Positions 1-9,332 of a DNA stretch of 64,000 nucleotides are shown one piece after another. The DNA comes from CAZLNO01 sp964561005 (GTDB lineage Bacteria; Pseudomonadota; Alphaproteobacteria; Kiloniellales; Rhodovibrionaceae). How positions within the stretch are numbered: position 1 is the first letter of the stretch; each line of letters starts with the position of its first letter. The notes under the pieces are model-generated. The model did not search any database and was not told the DNA's origin. It was given only the letters and a program-made list of their open reading frames with translations. Both the position numbers and the translations under genes were made by a program. The stretch lies in contig CAZLNO010000006.1 in the NCBI GenBank assembly GCA_964561005.1, positions 1 to 64,000 of the forward strand, read 5' to 3'.

Positions 1-514
1 GCTGCCCGCGCGTCGTGGCGAAGAGGAATTAGCTCTGGTCGCGGCTGTCGTCGACGGCGCGGTGCATCTCCGGCCCGTCGGGGCCTTCGCGGCGCTGGAT
101 GTAGTGACCGGTCGCCAGGCAGTCGGCGTCCAGCTCCAGGGCGGTTTCCAGAAGGTCGTGGAACTTGACCGTCTGGTTGCAGCGCACGCAGGGGATCGGC
201 GTCTCGCCGCGGAGGTAGCTGTCGGCGAAGTCGTCGATGACCGCCTGGCGAAAGCGGTCCTCGTAGCCCAGCACGTAGTGTGGGATGCCCAGGCGGTCGG
301 CCACCCGCCGGGCGTCGTGAATGTCCTGCCCGGCGCAGCAGGCGCCCTTGCGCCCGACGGCGGCGCCGTGGTCGTAGAGCTGGAGCGTCACGCCGACGAC
401 ATCGTAGCCCGCGCGCGCCAGCAGCCCGGCGGTGACCGAGCTGTCCACCCCTCCGGACATGGCGACCACCACGCGGGTGTCTTCCGGACGCTTATCGAAA
501 CCGAGGCTGTTCAT
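1..514 (-). pseudogene. mnmA: tRNA 2-thiouridylase MnmA, 5' part with in-frame stop
   Basis: This is the N-terminal third of tRNA-specific 2-thiouridylase, which thiolates U34 of Lys, Glu and Gln tRNAs. The start ATG is at 512-514. The PP-loop ATP-binding motif AMSGGVDSS lies at about residues 18-26 and the catalytic-Cys motif PIPCVRCN at about residues 106-113. Translation runs to DDSRDQS and then meets TAA (29-31 on the + strand reads tta). The same frame continues without further stops to the window edge as FLFATTRGQ. In MnmA proteins this position normally reads DQSYFLFATT, so a Tyr codon TAY has become TAA. The full family length is about 360-400 residues; only 161 are translated before the stop. 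It is either a real nonsense mutation or a base-call error; the rest of the gene lies outside the window. Confidence 0.85.
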
Positions 515-568
515 GGTCCGCGGTATATAGGCGTGGCGCCCGCACAGGCAACCGCCGAGGCGGCGCGG

Positions 569-1951
569 TCACCCGGCCGCTTTTTTCAGCACCTCCACCG
601 CCCGGCGCAGCGGCCGGTCGTCGTGGTGCAGCCCCAGGGGGGTGGAGAAGTGGCCGCGGTTGGCGATGAAGAGATTGCGGTGCGGCACGTCCCAGCGCCG
701 CGCCAGCGCCAGGCCGCCGGAATAGGGCGTGACGCTGTCGTGGCTGCCCAGCAGCATGACCAGGTTCCCGGCCGGCATGACCGGATCGCCCTGCGGCTCC
801 AGCAGGCCGCGATAGCGCGCCAGCGCCTCGTGCGTCCAGCCGGCCCCGGTCAGCGCCTCCGTCACGCCCAGTCCCCTGGCGAAGCTGCCCTCGAAGGCGA
901 CGCGAAGGATGTCGCCGCAAGTGCAGACCAGGAACATGACCTCGGGTCGCAGCTTTTCGGGCCAGACGCGGGCGGCGGTGCCCACGACCTGCGCCGTCAG
1001 CGCCCCCAGGCTCAGCCCGCCGATGGCGACCGGCCCGCCGCTGGTCGCGCGCGCCCAGTGGATCAGCTGCGCCGTCTCGATGACCCAGGCCTGGATCAGG
1101 TCCATGTAGCCCTTGGGCGCGAACGCCAGCGCCGGCTCGCCGCCGTGGTAGCCGGGCAGCATGCGCTTGCCGTGCCAAGGGCCCTCCGGCCGCACCACGC
1201 GAATCCCATCCGTGCGCGCCAGGGCGTTCACCGGATCGGCCTGGGCCCGCCACATCTCCATCTCCATGCCGATGCCGTGCAGGTAGATCAGCGTCGGCGG
1301 ATCGCTCGCCCCGGTGGGCGCATAGACCCGCGCCCAGGCGGTATCGCCCATCGGCGAGGGCCAGCGCAGCCAGCTTACGGCGCCGTATTCGCCGTGGACG
1401 GGGTGGGATTCCTCGATGTCCGCCGCTTTCGGCGTGGGAAACGCGGCCTTCGCGCCGCCCAGCCGGTCATCGTGGGCCGCGGCCACCGTATCGCGATCGG
1501 CTATGTGGTAGTTCAGCCGCGGCAAGTTGCGGCGCAGGCGCAGCGGCACGGCATAGGCGCGCATGGCCATGAGGTTCTGGGCGGCGCGCTCGCGCTGCGA
1601 CTCGGCTTCGGCCAACACGCGCTCGGCCGGTTTGGCGTCGGCGAAGAAATGCTCCAGCCACTGCCGCGTCGCCGCCTGGTAGCGCGCCTCGGCCCGATGG
1701 GTCGCGTCCAGCAGGCGGTCGATGGTGGCCCTTGGCGGGTCGTGGATCGGCACCTGCGCCAGGAAGGCCTCGCGCGAGCCCTCGGCCACCCGCGCCGCCG
1801 CCCAGGCGCGCGAGATGGGGAAGAAGACCCGCGTGACCCAGCGGATCGTGACGCGGTCGAACCACGGCCGCAGCAAGAAACGGCCGGAGCGCCCGCTCAA
1901 GAGCGGCAACTCGACCGGCGGGGGCAGCGTGGCATTCGCGTGCGGGCGCAT
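569..1951 (-). CDS. alpha/beta-fold hydrolase
   Basis: A 460-residue protein with an alpha/beta-hydrolase fold in its C-terminal half. The strand-and-oxyanion segment LIYLHGIGMEMEMW is at about residues 221-234. The nucleophile elbow GGLSLGA places Ser at about 314, a candidate acid lies in GSHDSVTP and a candidate base His in NRGHFS near the C-terminus. The first 190 residues are an uncharacterised helical N-terminal region with no signal peptide. The substrate is unknown. It lies between mnmA and a divergent DUF302 gene, so neighbours give no functional clue. It could be an esterase or a lipase-like enzyme. Confidence 0.8.
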   Translation of the reverse strand: MRPHANATLPPPVELPLLSGRSGRFLLRPWFDRVTIRWVTRVFFPISRAWAAARVAEGSREAFLAQVPIHDPPRATIDRLLDATHRAEARYQAATRQWLEHFFADAKPAERVLAEAESQRERAAQNLMAMRAYAVPLRLRRNLPRLNYHIADRDTVAAAHDDRLGGAKAAFPTPKAADIEESHPVHGEYGAVSWLRWPSPMGDTAWARVYAPTGASDPPTLIYLHGIGMEMEMWRAQADPVNALARTDGIRVVRPEGPWHGKRMLPGYHGGEPALAFAPKGYMDLIQAWVIETAQLIHWARATSGGPVAIGGLSLGALTAQVVGTAARVWPEKLRPEVMFLVCTCGDILRVAFEGSFARGLGVTEALTGAGWTHEALARYRGLLEPQGDPVMPAGNLVMLLGSHDSVTPYSGGLALARRWDVPHRNLFIANRGHFSTPLGLHHDDRPLRRAVEVLKKAAG

Positions 1952-2086
1952 GTTTCAATCTCCAGGCGGCGGGCGGCTGGCCCGGCCATCAAGCGTGACA
2001 TGCGCCTGTCGCGGAGAAAAGCTATACTGCCGGCTGTCGCGCACGGCGCGACACACCATGCACGCGCAAGAAGAGGAGACCTGCGG

Positions 2087-2569
2087 ATGACCCATGAACT
2101 GCGCCGCCTCGCGCTGGCCGCCCTCCTGACCGCCCTCGCCTCCCTCGCCCTGCCGGCGAGCGCCCAGGACCCCTCGGAAATGAAGGTCATCCGCACGCCT
2201 CATGGGTTCTCCGAGCTGGTCGAGCGCCTGAACCAGGCCGTCAAGGACGAGGGCATGTACCTGGTGACGCGGGCGAGCGCCAGCTATGGCGCGCGCAACC
2301 GGGGCATCGACATCCCCGGCAACATGGTCGTGGGTGTCTTCCGCAACGACTTCGCGATCCGCATGCTGGAAGCCAGCGTCGCGGCGGGCATCGAGGCGCC
2401 GATCCGGTTCTACATCACGCAGAACGCCGACGGCACGGCCACGCTGCGCTACTATGCGCCGTCCACGGTCTTCGCGCCCTATGACGACGGCGGCGAGGAA
2501 CTGGACGCCCTGGCGGCCGAGCTCGACGCGATCTTCGCCCGCATTGCCGAGACGGCGGCGGCCGACTAG
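2087..2569 (+). CDS. periplasmic DUF302-like protein
   Basis: A 160-residue exported protein. The start ATG at 2087 is chosen because it follows an AGGAG ribosome site and begins a good signal peptide (LALAALLTALASLALPASA, cleavage near residue 25). The mature part, with the pattern HGFSELVERL, NMVVGVFRND and APIRFYITQN, matches the DUF302 fold, whose function is not established. No partner gene is evident. It is transcribed toward the tRNA gene. Confidence 0.75.
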   Translation: MTHELRRLALAALLTALASLALPASAQDPSEMKVIRTPHGFSELVERLNQAVKDEGMYLVTRASASYGARNRGIDIPGNMVVGVFRNDFAIRMLEASVAAGIEAPIRFYITQNADGTATLRYYAPSTVFAPYDDGGEELDALAAELDAIFARIAETAAAD

Positions 2570-2662
2570 ATGTCGGGCAGCGCCGGCCGCCGCGTGGGGA
2601 ATGCCATACCCACCTTGCGGACGACCGTGACGGCGGCTAGAACGCGAAGGGATCACTCCCTC

Positions 2663-2738
2663 GCCGGCGTAGCTCAATTGGTAGAGCAACCGCCTTGTAA
2701 GCGGTAGGTTGGGGGTTCGAGTCCCTCCGCCGGCACCA
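2663..2738 (+). tRNA. tRNA-Thr (UGU anticodon)
   Basis: A complete cloverleaf. The acceptor stem GCCGGCG (2663-2669) pairs with CGCCGGC (2728-2734), followed by discriminator A and an encoded CCA. The anticodon loop CTTGTAA gives anticodon TGT. The T arm has GGGGG-TTCGAGT-CCCTC (one G-U pair). It stands alone between a DUF302 gene and a GST gene. Confidence 0.95.
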
Positions 2739-2940
2739 CCGACCACAATGCGATCGCCCGGGCCGACCGAGGTGCCCCGCCGACAAGGCGCGTGCCCGCC
2801 CCTACCGCCCCTTCGACGCCGCGGGAAACAGTCAAGAAAATCTCATCGCCGGATCAAGATTTCTCAGTTTTGTGCGACGGCGCGAAATCCTAGCCTGCGC
2901 ACAAGCGCAATGCGCCATCCGGCAAGAGGGGGACCCGGCG

Positions 2941-3579
2941 ATGCAGATCCACGGCGACGAGCGATCCGGCAACTGCCTGAAGGTCAAGTACACGGCCGAT
3001 CATCTGGGGCTGCCCTACGACTGGGTGGCGATCGACATCCTGAAGGGCGAGACGCGCACCGAGGCCTTTCTGGCCATGAACCCCGTCGGCCGGATACCCG
3101 TGCTGCGTCTGGATGACGGCCGCGTGCTGGCGGAATCGAACGCCATCATCCTGCATCTCGCCGAGGGCAGTTCGTTGATTCCGACGGACGCCTACCAGCG
3201 GGCCAAGATGCACGAGCTGCTGTTCTGGGAGCAGTACTCCCACGAACCCTGCATCGCGGTCTGCCGGTACCACATGCACATGCTGGGCCGTCCCAAGGAC
3301 GCACGCGAGACCTGGCGGGTCGAACGGGGCGAAGTTGCCCTGGACCTGATGGAGTCGCTGCTGACCGGCCGCGACTGGTTCGTGGGCGGGCGCCTCACCC
3401 TGGCCGACATCGCCCTGCTGGCCTACACGCGCCTGGCCCACGAGGGCGGCTTCGACCTGGCGCCGCGCCCCAACGTGCGAAGCTGGATCGCCCGCTGCGA
3501 GGCCGCGCTCGGCCTGCCGCCGGCCAACGGGCAAGACACGGCGGTCCAGAAAGCCACAGCGGAGATCGCATCGCCATGA
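2941..3579 (+). CDS. glutathione S-transferase family protein
   Basis: A 212-residue cytosolic GST. The start ATG at 2941 is preceded by a purine-rich GAGGGGGA. The N-terminal thioredoxin-like domain (about residues 1-78) has the candidate catalytic Ser in RSGNCLKVK, the cis-Pro segment GRIPVL and the glutathione-binding motif ESNAI. The C-terminal helical domain has WFVGGRLTLADIALLAY. Its TGA overlaps the ATG of the next gene (ATGA), so it is probably co-translated with the PhzF-like isomerase. The electrophilic substrate is unknown. Confidence 0.9.
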   Translation: MQIHGDERSGNCLKVKYTADHLGLPYDWVAIDILKGETRTEAFLAMNPVGRIPVLRLDDGRVLAESNAIILHLAEGSSLIPTDAYQRAKMHELLFWEQYSHEPCIAVCRYHMHMLGRPKDARETWRVERGEVALDLMESLLTGRDWFVGGRLTLADIALLAYTRLAHEGGFDLAPRPNVRSWIARCEAALGLPPANGQDTAVQKATAEIASP

Positions 3580-4484
3580 AGCTGCCCTACGTCGTCACCG
3601 ACGTCTTCACCGACCGGCGCTTCGGCGGCAACCAGCTTGCCGTGGTGCTGGACGCGGCAAAGCTGACCCAGGCGCAGATGCAGGCCGTGGCGCGGGCATT
3701 CAACTTCTCCGAGACGACCTTCGTGCTGCCGCCCGAGGACCCGGCGAACACCCGCCGGGTGCGCATTTTCACACCCGGCCGGGAAATCCCCTTCGCCGGC
3801 CACCCCAACGTCGGCACCGCCTGCGTCCTGGCCGAGCGCGGCGAGCTCGGCGGCGGCCGCGGCCCGTGGACCATGGTCTTCGAGGAGGAGGCCGGACGGG
3901 TCACCCTGGAGGTCCGACAGCAATCCGAGGACGTGCTGCGCGCGGAATTCACCGCGCCGCAGGCGCCCGTGATCGGCGCCGAGCTCGACCCGGAACCGGT
4001 GGCGGCGGCGGTGGGCCTCGCGCCGACGAGCATCGTGACCCGCCGCCACGCGCCGCGCCTGGCCTCCGCCGGCATGACCTTCGTCTGCGTCGAGATCGAC
4101 GACCGGGAGGCCCTGGCGCGGGCGCGGCCGGACGCCGATGCGCTCGGGCGGCTGCCCGGCCACGACGCGCATCACGGCAGCATCCTCGTCTATACCCGCG
4201 ACGCGGGCGTGCCCGGCGCCGACCTGCGCGCCCGCATGTTCGCGCCGGGGCTGGGCGTCCCGGAGGACCCGGCCACCGGCTCCGCCGCGGCGGCGCTGAG
4301 CGGGCTGCTCGGCGGCATCGCCGAGACGTCGACGGGCGAGGTCCCGCTGGTCATCGCCCAGGGCTTCGAGATGGGCCGCCCCTCGCGCATCGAAACCACG
4401 GCCGTCAAGGCGAACGGCGAGGTCACCGCCGTCCGCGTCGCCGGCCCGGCCGTCACCTTCGCGGAAGGAACGCTGCGGATCTGA
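3576..4484 (+). CDS. PhzF-family isomerase
   Basis: A 302-residue PhzF/DapF-fold protein. The N-terminal motif AFNFSETTF carries the conserved catalytic Glu (about residue 46), followed by RIFTPGREIPFAGHPNVGTA. The second half has the matching GVPEDPATGSAAAAL motif that builds the paired active-site cleft. Family members catalyse isomerisation or epimerisation, but the substrate cannot be told from sequence. The start overlaps the upstream GST stop codon by four bases. Confidence 0.9.
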   Translation: MKLPYVVTDVFTDRRFGGNQLAVVLDAAKLTQAQMQAVARAFNFSETTFVLPPEDPANTRRVRIFTPGREIPFAGHPNVGTACVLAERGELGGGRGPWTMVFEEEAGRVTLEVRQQSEDVLRAEFTAPQAPVIGAELDPEPVAAAVGLAPTSIVTRRHAPRLASAGMTFVCVEIDDREALARARPDADALGRLPGHDAHHGSILVYTRDAGVPGADLRARMFAPGLGVPEDPATGSAAAALSGLLGGIAETSTGEVPLVIAQGFEMGRPSRIETTAVKANGEVTAVRVAGPAVTFAEGTLRI

Positions 4485-4502
4485 TCGCGCGCGCCGGTCG
4501 AC

Positions 4503-5339
4503 TCACTGCAGCTCGGCGGCGGCGAAGGCGTGGTCGCGGGGGCGGCTGACCGCCGCCAGGCGCTCGCGCACGCCCGGATCGATCTCGGCACTGTCGGCGC
4601 GAAAGGCGCCGCAGGCCGCCAGGGCCTTGCGCAGGTCGATCTGCCGGCCCAGCGCCTCCAGCGTCACGCTGGCGGCCACCGGCAGCCGCCCCGGTCCCAG
4701 GGACACCCAGGTCTGCAGCCCCGTCAGCCACGGCAGGTTGTTGCGGTAGTTCGGGTAGAGGATGATGTAACAGAGGTTGTGGCCCAGGATCGTCTCGTGC
4801 TCCAAGACGTGGATGCGCTCGGCCAGATGAAGCACCTCGCCCAGATACTTCAGGGTGTCGACGATGGGATGCCCCGGGCCCTCGCGCTGCACCCGCTCGA
4901 CGTTCTTCCACAGCACCCGGCCCTCGTGCGGCGCGATGCGGACCAGCGAGCGGATGATGGCGTTCGGGAAGGTGGCCGAATGGAAATAGCGGAAATAGTA
5001 GCCGTGATAGCGTTCGTGCACGGGCTGCGCGTTCGCCTGCACGCGCGGCGGATAGCCGGGCAGCTTGTCTCCCTCCGCGGTCCCGGTCGCCCTGGGCTTC
5101 AGCGCCACGATCTCGGCGAAGCGCGCGTGCGGAAGCTGCAGCTCCCATTCCGTCACGCCGAAGTGGTCGCAGATGCGCCGCAGACTGCGCCGCGACGGCG
5201 TGGCGCCGCCGGCCAGATAGCGGTTGAACTGCGCCCGGTTCATCCCCAGGCGGCGGCAGACCTCGGCGATCGACGGCGCGTAGCTGCACAGCAGCCCGAG
5301 GTTGCGGGGAAAATCGCTCTCGCTGTCGCTGTCGGTCAT
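4503..5339 (-). CDS. XRE-type helix-turn-helix transcriptional regulator
   Basis: A 278-residue protein with an N-terminal helix-turn-helix (about residues 22-62, containing SIAEVCRRLGMNRAQFNRYL) and a long C-terminal domain rich in aromatic residues (YHGYYFRYFHSATFPNAI) that may bind an effector. It is transcribed divergently from the CocE hydrolase/dipeptide transporter operon with 176 bases between the starts, which makes that operon its most likely target. This is inference from position only. Confidence 0.8.
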   Translation of the reverse strand: MTDSDSESDFPRNLGLLCSYAPSIAEVCRRLGMNRAQFNRYLAGGATPSRRSLRRICDHFGVTEWELQLPHARFAEIVALKPRATGTAEGDKLPGYPPRVQANAQPVHERYHGYYFRYFHSATFPNAIIRSLVRIAPHEGRVLWKNVERVQREGPGHPIVDTLKYLGEVLHLAERIHVLEHETILGHNLCYIILYPNYRNNLPWLTGLQTWVSLGPGRLPVAASVTLEALGRQIDLRKALAACGAFRADSAEIDPGVRERLAAVSRPRDHAFAAAELQ

Positions 5340-5515
5340 CGCGCGACACCCCTCGTTGCGGTCCTGGCCGGCCTAGCCTCTGGACCGGTACCCTACGCTA
5401 CCTGAATCTCGAACAGCATCAAGTCGCGAAAGGGCGACAGCCAACAGCGAAATTGCGGCCTCCGGGGGTTCTTCGCTACCCGTGATACGAAACGCCGGGA
5501 GGAATCGCTGCACGC
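5340..5515. promoter_or_regulatory. divergent intergenic region, regulator / CocE-transporter operon
   Basis: These 176 bases separate two divergent starts and must hold both promoters. The segment near 5388 (GGACCGGTACC) is partly palindromic and could be an operator. I do not see convincing -35/-10 pairs. Confidence 0.35.
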
Positions 5516-7543
5516 ATGACGGAACGTACCGAGTTTCCCTACGAGGTCGAGGAGATCGACAACGTCTGGATCGCCATGCCCGACGGCTGCCGTCTGGCCG
5601 GGCGCGTCTGGCTACCCAAGGGCGCGCGGCAGACCCCGGTGCCGGCGATCCTGGAGTACATCCCCTACCGCAAGGGCGACCACACCGCCACGCGCGACGC
5701 CGCGATGCACCGCTACTTCGCCGGCCACGGCTACGCCAGCCTGCGCGTGGACCTGCGCGGCAGCGGCGATTCGGAGGGCGTGCTGCACGACGAGTACCTG
5801 CAGCAGGAGCTGGACGACGGCTGCGCGGTGCTGCGCTGGATCGCCGATCAGCCCTGGTGCAGCGGCAAGGTCGGCATCGTCGGCATCTCCTGGGGCGGCT
5901 TCAACGGGTTGCAGATCGCCGCGATGCGCCCACCGGAACTGGGCGCGGTGGTGAGCGTCGCCTCCACCGACGACCGCTATGCAGACGACGTCCATCACAT
6001 GGGCGGCTGCATGCTGAGCGACAACGCCGCCTGGGGCGCGCAGATGTTCGCCTACACCTCGCTGCCGCCCGACCCGGAGACCTACGGCGAGGGCTGGCGC
6101 GAGGCGTGGCTGCGGCGGCTGGACGGCAGCGGCTACTGGCTGAACAACTGGCTTGAGCACCAGCGCCGCGACGCCTTCTGGAAGCATGGCTCGGTCTGCG
6201 AGGATTATGCCGCGATCGAGGCGCCGGTCTATGCCGTCAGCGGCTGGGCCGACGGCTATTCCGACGCGGTGCTGCGCATGGTCGCGGGCCTCAAGGCGCC
6301 GTGCAAGGGCCTGATCGGCCCCTGGAGCCACACCTACCCGCACTTCGGCCAGCCCGGCCCGGCCATCGGCTTCCTGCAGGAGTGCCTGCGCTGGTGGGAT
6401 TACTGGCTGAAGGGCGAGGACACGGGGATCATGGACGAGCCGCCGCTGCGCCTGTGGATGCAGGACTCCATGCCGCCGGCGACCCGCTACGCGTCGCGGC
6501 CGGGACGCTGGGTCGCGGAGCCGGGCTGGCCGTCGCCCAACGTGAGCTGGGAGAGTTATCATCTGATTCGGGACCGTCTGGTGCCCGAGGCCGGCGGCGA
6601 GCGCGCGCCCGACGAGGCGCTGTCGATCCGCTCGCCGCTCACCGTGGGGCTCCACGCGGGCAAGTGGTGCTCCTACGCCAAGGCGCCGGACCTGCCGCAC
6701 GACCAGCGCGAGGAGGACGGCGGCGCCCTGGTGTTCCAGAGCGCGCCGCTGGACGAGCGTCTGGAGATCGTCGGCGGCCCGGAACTGGAGCTGGACCTCG
6801 GCGTCGACCAGCCGGTGGCCATGATCGCCGTGCGGCTGTCCGACGTGAACGCCGACGACGAGGCGACGCGGGTCACCTATGGCCTGCTGAACCTGACGCA
6901 TCGCCACAGCCACGAGCACCCCGAGCCCGTCGAGCCCGGCGAGCGCCTGCGCGTGCGGGTGCGGCTGCACGACGTGGCGCACGCCTTTCCCGCCGGCCAC
7001 CGCCTGCGCGTCTCGGTCTCGACGTCCTATTGGCCGCTGGCCTGGCCGGCGCCCCGGCCGGCGCGCCTGACGCTGAACACCGGCGCGAGCCGCCTCCGGC
7101 TGCCGCGACGGCACCCGTCACCGGCGGATCAAGCCTTGCAGCCCTTCGGCGCGGCGGAGTGGGCACCGATGGATCCGACCACGGTGCTGGAGAGCCCGCA
7201 TCGCAATTGGTGGATCGTGCACGACCTCGACGCCAACGAGGTGCGACTGGTGGTGAAGCAGGACGAGGGCACCGTCCGTCTGGACGGCAAGGACCTGGTG
7301 TTCGCCGATCTGAACGAGGAGACTTACAGCTTTCGCGGCAACGATTACGATACGCTGCGCGCGGAGACCTGGTTCGAGCGCCGGCTGCGCCGCGGCGACT
7401 GGTCGGTCCGGACCGTCACGCGGACGCTGCTGACCTCGGATGCCGAGACCTTTTACGTGAGCGCGGACATCGACGCTTACGAGGGCGACCGGCGGGTGTT
7501 CACGAAGAGTTGGCACCGCAGCTTCGCGCGTGATTTGGTCTAG
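5516..7543 (+). CDS. CocE/NonD family hydrolase (peptidase S15-like)
   Basis: A 675-residue cytosolic serine hydrolase. The N-terminal alpha/beta domain has LRGSGDSEG and the nucleophile elbow GISWGGFNG with Ser at about 125. Candidate Asp and His are in SGWADGYSD and GPWSHTYPH. The C-terminal half has the jelly-roll (X-Pro dipeptidyl-peptidase C-terminal-like) domain seen in cocaine esterase and NonD hydrolases. It is the first gene of a run with a complete peptide-type ABC importer 90 bases downstream, so it probably cleaves the imported ester or peptide-like compound. Expression is probably controlled by the divergent HTH regulator. Confidence 0.9.
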   Translation: MTERTEFPYEVEEIDNVWIAMPDGCRLAGRVWLPKGARQTPVPAILEYIPYRKGDHTATRDAAMHRYFAGHGYASLRVDLRGSGDSEGVLHDEYLQQELDDGCAVLRWIADQPWCSGKVGIVGISWGGFNGLQIAAMRPPELGAVVSVASTDDRYADDVHHMGGCMLSDNAAWGAQMFAYTSLPPDPETYGEGWREAWLRRLDGSGYWLNNWLEHQRRDAFWKHGSVCEDYAAIEAPVYAVSGWADGYSDAVLRMVAGLKAPCKGLIGPWSHTYPHFGQPGPAIGFLQECLRWWDYWLKGEDTGIMDEPPLRLWMQDSMPPATRYASRPGRWVAEPGWPSPNVSWESYHLIRDRLVPEAGGERAPDEALSIRSPLTVGLHAGKWCSYAKAPDLPHDQREEDGGALVFQSAPLDERLEIVGGPELELDLGVDQPVAMIAVRLSDVNADDEATRVTYGLLNLTHRHSHEHPEPVEPGERLRVRVRLHDVAHAFPAGHRLRVSVSTSYWPLAWPAPRPARLTLNTGASRLRLPRRHPSPADQALQPFGAAEWAPMDPTTVLESPHRNWWIVHDLDANEVRLVVKQDEGTVRLDGKDLVFADLNEETYSFRGNDYDTLRAETWFERRLRRGDWSVRTVTRTLLTSDAETFYVSADIDAYEGDRRVFTKSWHRSFARDLV

Positions 7544-7633
7544 CCGCGGCGTCGTGGACGTCCGAGGCCCGCGCGCGGGCCGGCAAGAGCAGCGGTCCGG
7601 GACGGGCCGCCGGAAAACAAAGGGAGGCCTGGA

Positions 7634-9229
7634 ATGTCAGAGACTGCCAATCAATTGCTGAGCACGCCGCTGCGCCGGCGCAGCATTCTCCAGGGCGGCA
7701 TCGTGGCCGTGGTCGGCGGCGCCCTCATGCCGCTGTCCAGGGCGGTCTGGGCCGCCCAGGGCAAGGTGCTGCGGGCGCGCTCCTACGCCGACATCGACAA
7801 GCTGGACCCTGGTTTCTATCAGAACGCCTACAACGTCGACGTGATGAACTGCATCTACTCCAAGCTGGTCCGCTACAAGGCGGGCAGCGAGTGGGGCTGG
7901 GAACTGCAGGCCGCGGAGTCCATCGAGCAGGTCGACGAGACCCACATCCGCTTCAAGCTGCGCCCGGGCATGATGTTCACCGGCGGCTACGGCGAGATGA
8001 CGGCGGAGGACGTCAAGTTCTCCTTCGAACGCATCCTGGAGCACGACTCGCCGGTCAAGGGCGACTGGGGGCCGCTGGACCACGTGGAGGTCGAGGACAC
8101 CTACACCGGCGTCATCGTCCTGAAGGAACCGTTCCAGCCGCTGTGGAACATCACGCTGCCCTACGGCTGCGGCCACATCGTCTCCAAGAAGGCCGTGCTG
8201 GAGGCGACGGAGAACGGCGGCGACTTCGGCATGGAGCCGCCCTGCTTCTCCGGCCCCTACGTCCTGGACGAGTGGAAGCCCAACCAGTACGTCAAGCTGA
8301 CCCGCAACCCGGACTACAAGGGCCCGGACAACCCCGGCTTCGACGAGATCCGCATCCTGCCGATGGACGACGAGAAGACGGGGGAGATCGCCTACGAGGC
8401 CGGGGACATCGACTTCACCGGCATCAGCCTCGCCTCGCTGAACAATTACAAGAAGAAGACGCCGAAGGACACCACGGTCGAGGAGAACCCCTCGCTCTAC
8501 TATGCCTGGGTGGGCATGAACCTCGACCACCCGAAGCTGCGGGACAAGAACCTGCGCAAGGCGATCCAGTGGGCGATCAACGTGCCGCAGATCATGGAGG
8601 CCGCCTACTTCGGCGAGGCGAAGCCGTCCACCGGCATCATCGCGCCGGGCCTGGTCGGCCACCGCGAGCAGGGGCTGATCCCGCCCGAGGGCGACCTCGA
8701 CAAGGCCCGCGAATTCCTGGAGAAGGCCGGCGCCCAGGGCATCGAGCTGACGATGGACACGCTGAACGCGTCCAAGTGGAAGACCATCGCCGAGATCGTC
8801 CAGGCGCAGCTCGCCCAGATCGGCATCAACTTGCAGATCAACGTGCAGGACTCCGGCTCGTTCTGGACCCTGGGCATGGAGAGCGAGGGCGAGCGCTGGA
8901 AGAACCTGCAGCTCATCGTCAACCGCTTCTCCATGGTGCCCGACCCCTACTACGCCACGCAGTGGTTCACCTGCGGGCAGGTCGGCATCTGGAACTGGGA
9001 GCGGTTCTGCAGCGAGCGCTTCGACGAGCTGCACAACAAGGCGGTCAGCGAAACCGATCCCGAAAAGCGCGGCGCGATGTACCGGGAGATGCAGGACATC
9101 ATGGAGGAGTCCGGGGCCTATCGCTTCCTGACGCACGAGGGGAGCCCGGTGATGTACCGCGACAGCGTGCTCGATCCGGCGACGCGGCCCGACGGGCGGC
9201 CGCTCTATCGCTATTTCGAGACGGTGTAA
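7634..9229 (+). CDS. ABC transporter substrate-binding protein, peptide/nickel type (SBP family 5)
   Basis: A 531-residue periplasmic solute-binding protein of the dipeptide/oligopeptide class. The N-terminus shows a twin-arginine-like export signal (LRRRSILQGG followed by a hydrophobic stretch, cleavage near AVWAAQ). The ribosome site AGGGAGG precedes ATG 7634. Family hallmarks include LRPGMMFTGG, EDVKFSFERI and the C-terminal DSGSFWTLGM segment. It delivers substrate to the two permeases downstream. A GC-rich perfect palindrome lies just upstream at 7566-7581. Confidence 0.9.
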   Translation: MSETANQLLSTPLRRRSILQGGIVAVVGGALMPLSRAVWAAQGKVLRARSYADIDKLDPGFYQNAYNVDVMNCIYSKLVRYKAGSEWGWELQAAESIEQVDETHIRFKLRPGMMFTGGYGEMTAEDVKFSFERILEHDSPVKGDWGPLDHVEVEDTYTGVIVLKEPFQPLWNITLPYGCGHIVSKKAVLEATENGGDFGMEPPCFSGPYVLDEWKPNQYVKLTRNPDYKGPDNPGFDEIRILPMDDEKTGEIAYEAGDIDFTGISLASLNNYKKKTPKDTTVEENPSLYYAWVGMNLDHPKLRDKNLRKAIQWAINVPQIMEAAYFGEAKPSTGIIAPGLVGHREQGLIPPEGDLDKAREFLEKAGAQGIELTMDTLNASKWKTIAEIVQAQLAQIGINLQINVQDSGSFWTLGMESEGERWKNLQLIVNRFSMVPDPYYATQWFTCGQVGIWNWERFCSERFDELHNKAVSETDPEKRGAMYREMQDIMEESGAYRFLTHEGSPVMYRDSVLDPATRPDGRPLYRYFETV

Positions 9230-9240
9230 GCGCCGGCCGC

Positions 9241-9308
9241 GATCCCTGAATCACGTCCGCCCCTCGATCCTCGGGCGGCTCGCCGCCGGAGCGGGCCGAC
9301 CGGGGATC
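9241..9308 (+). promoter_or_regulatory. intercistronic stem-loop after the binding-protein gene
   Basis: The 103-base gap holds nested inverted repeats: GATCCC (9241-9246) with GGGATC (9303-9308), and CCGCCC (9257-9262) with GGGCGG (9273-9278). There is no U tract. Such hairpins after binding-protein genes commonly protect the upstream mRNA so that the binding protein is made in excess over the permeases; that role is inferred here. Confidence 0.45.
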
Positions 9309-9332
9309 AAGGGCGGGTGAGTCGAGGACACC

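Noticed and set aside
62..2086. A very long plus-strand open frame running from about 62 into the DUF302 gene
   Set aside because: It is antisense to mnmA and the alpha/beta hydrolase, both of which have family motifs. Only its last 160 codons, from ATG 2087, have a ribosome site and signal peptide.
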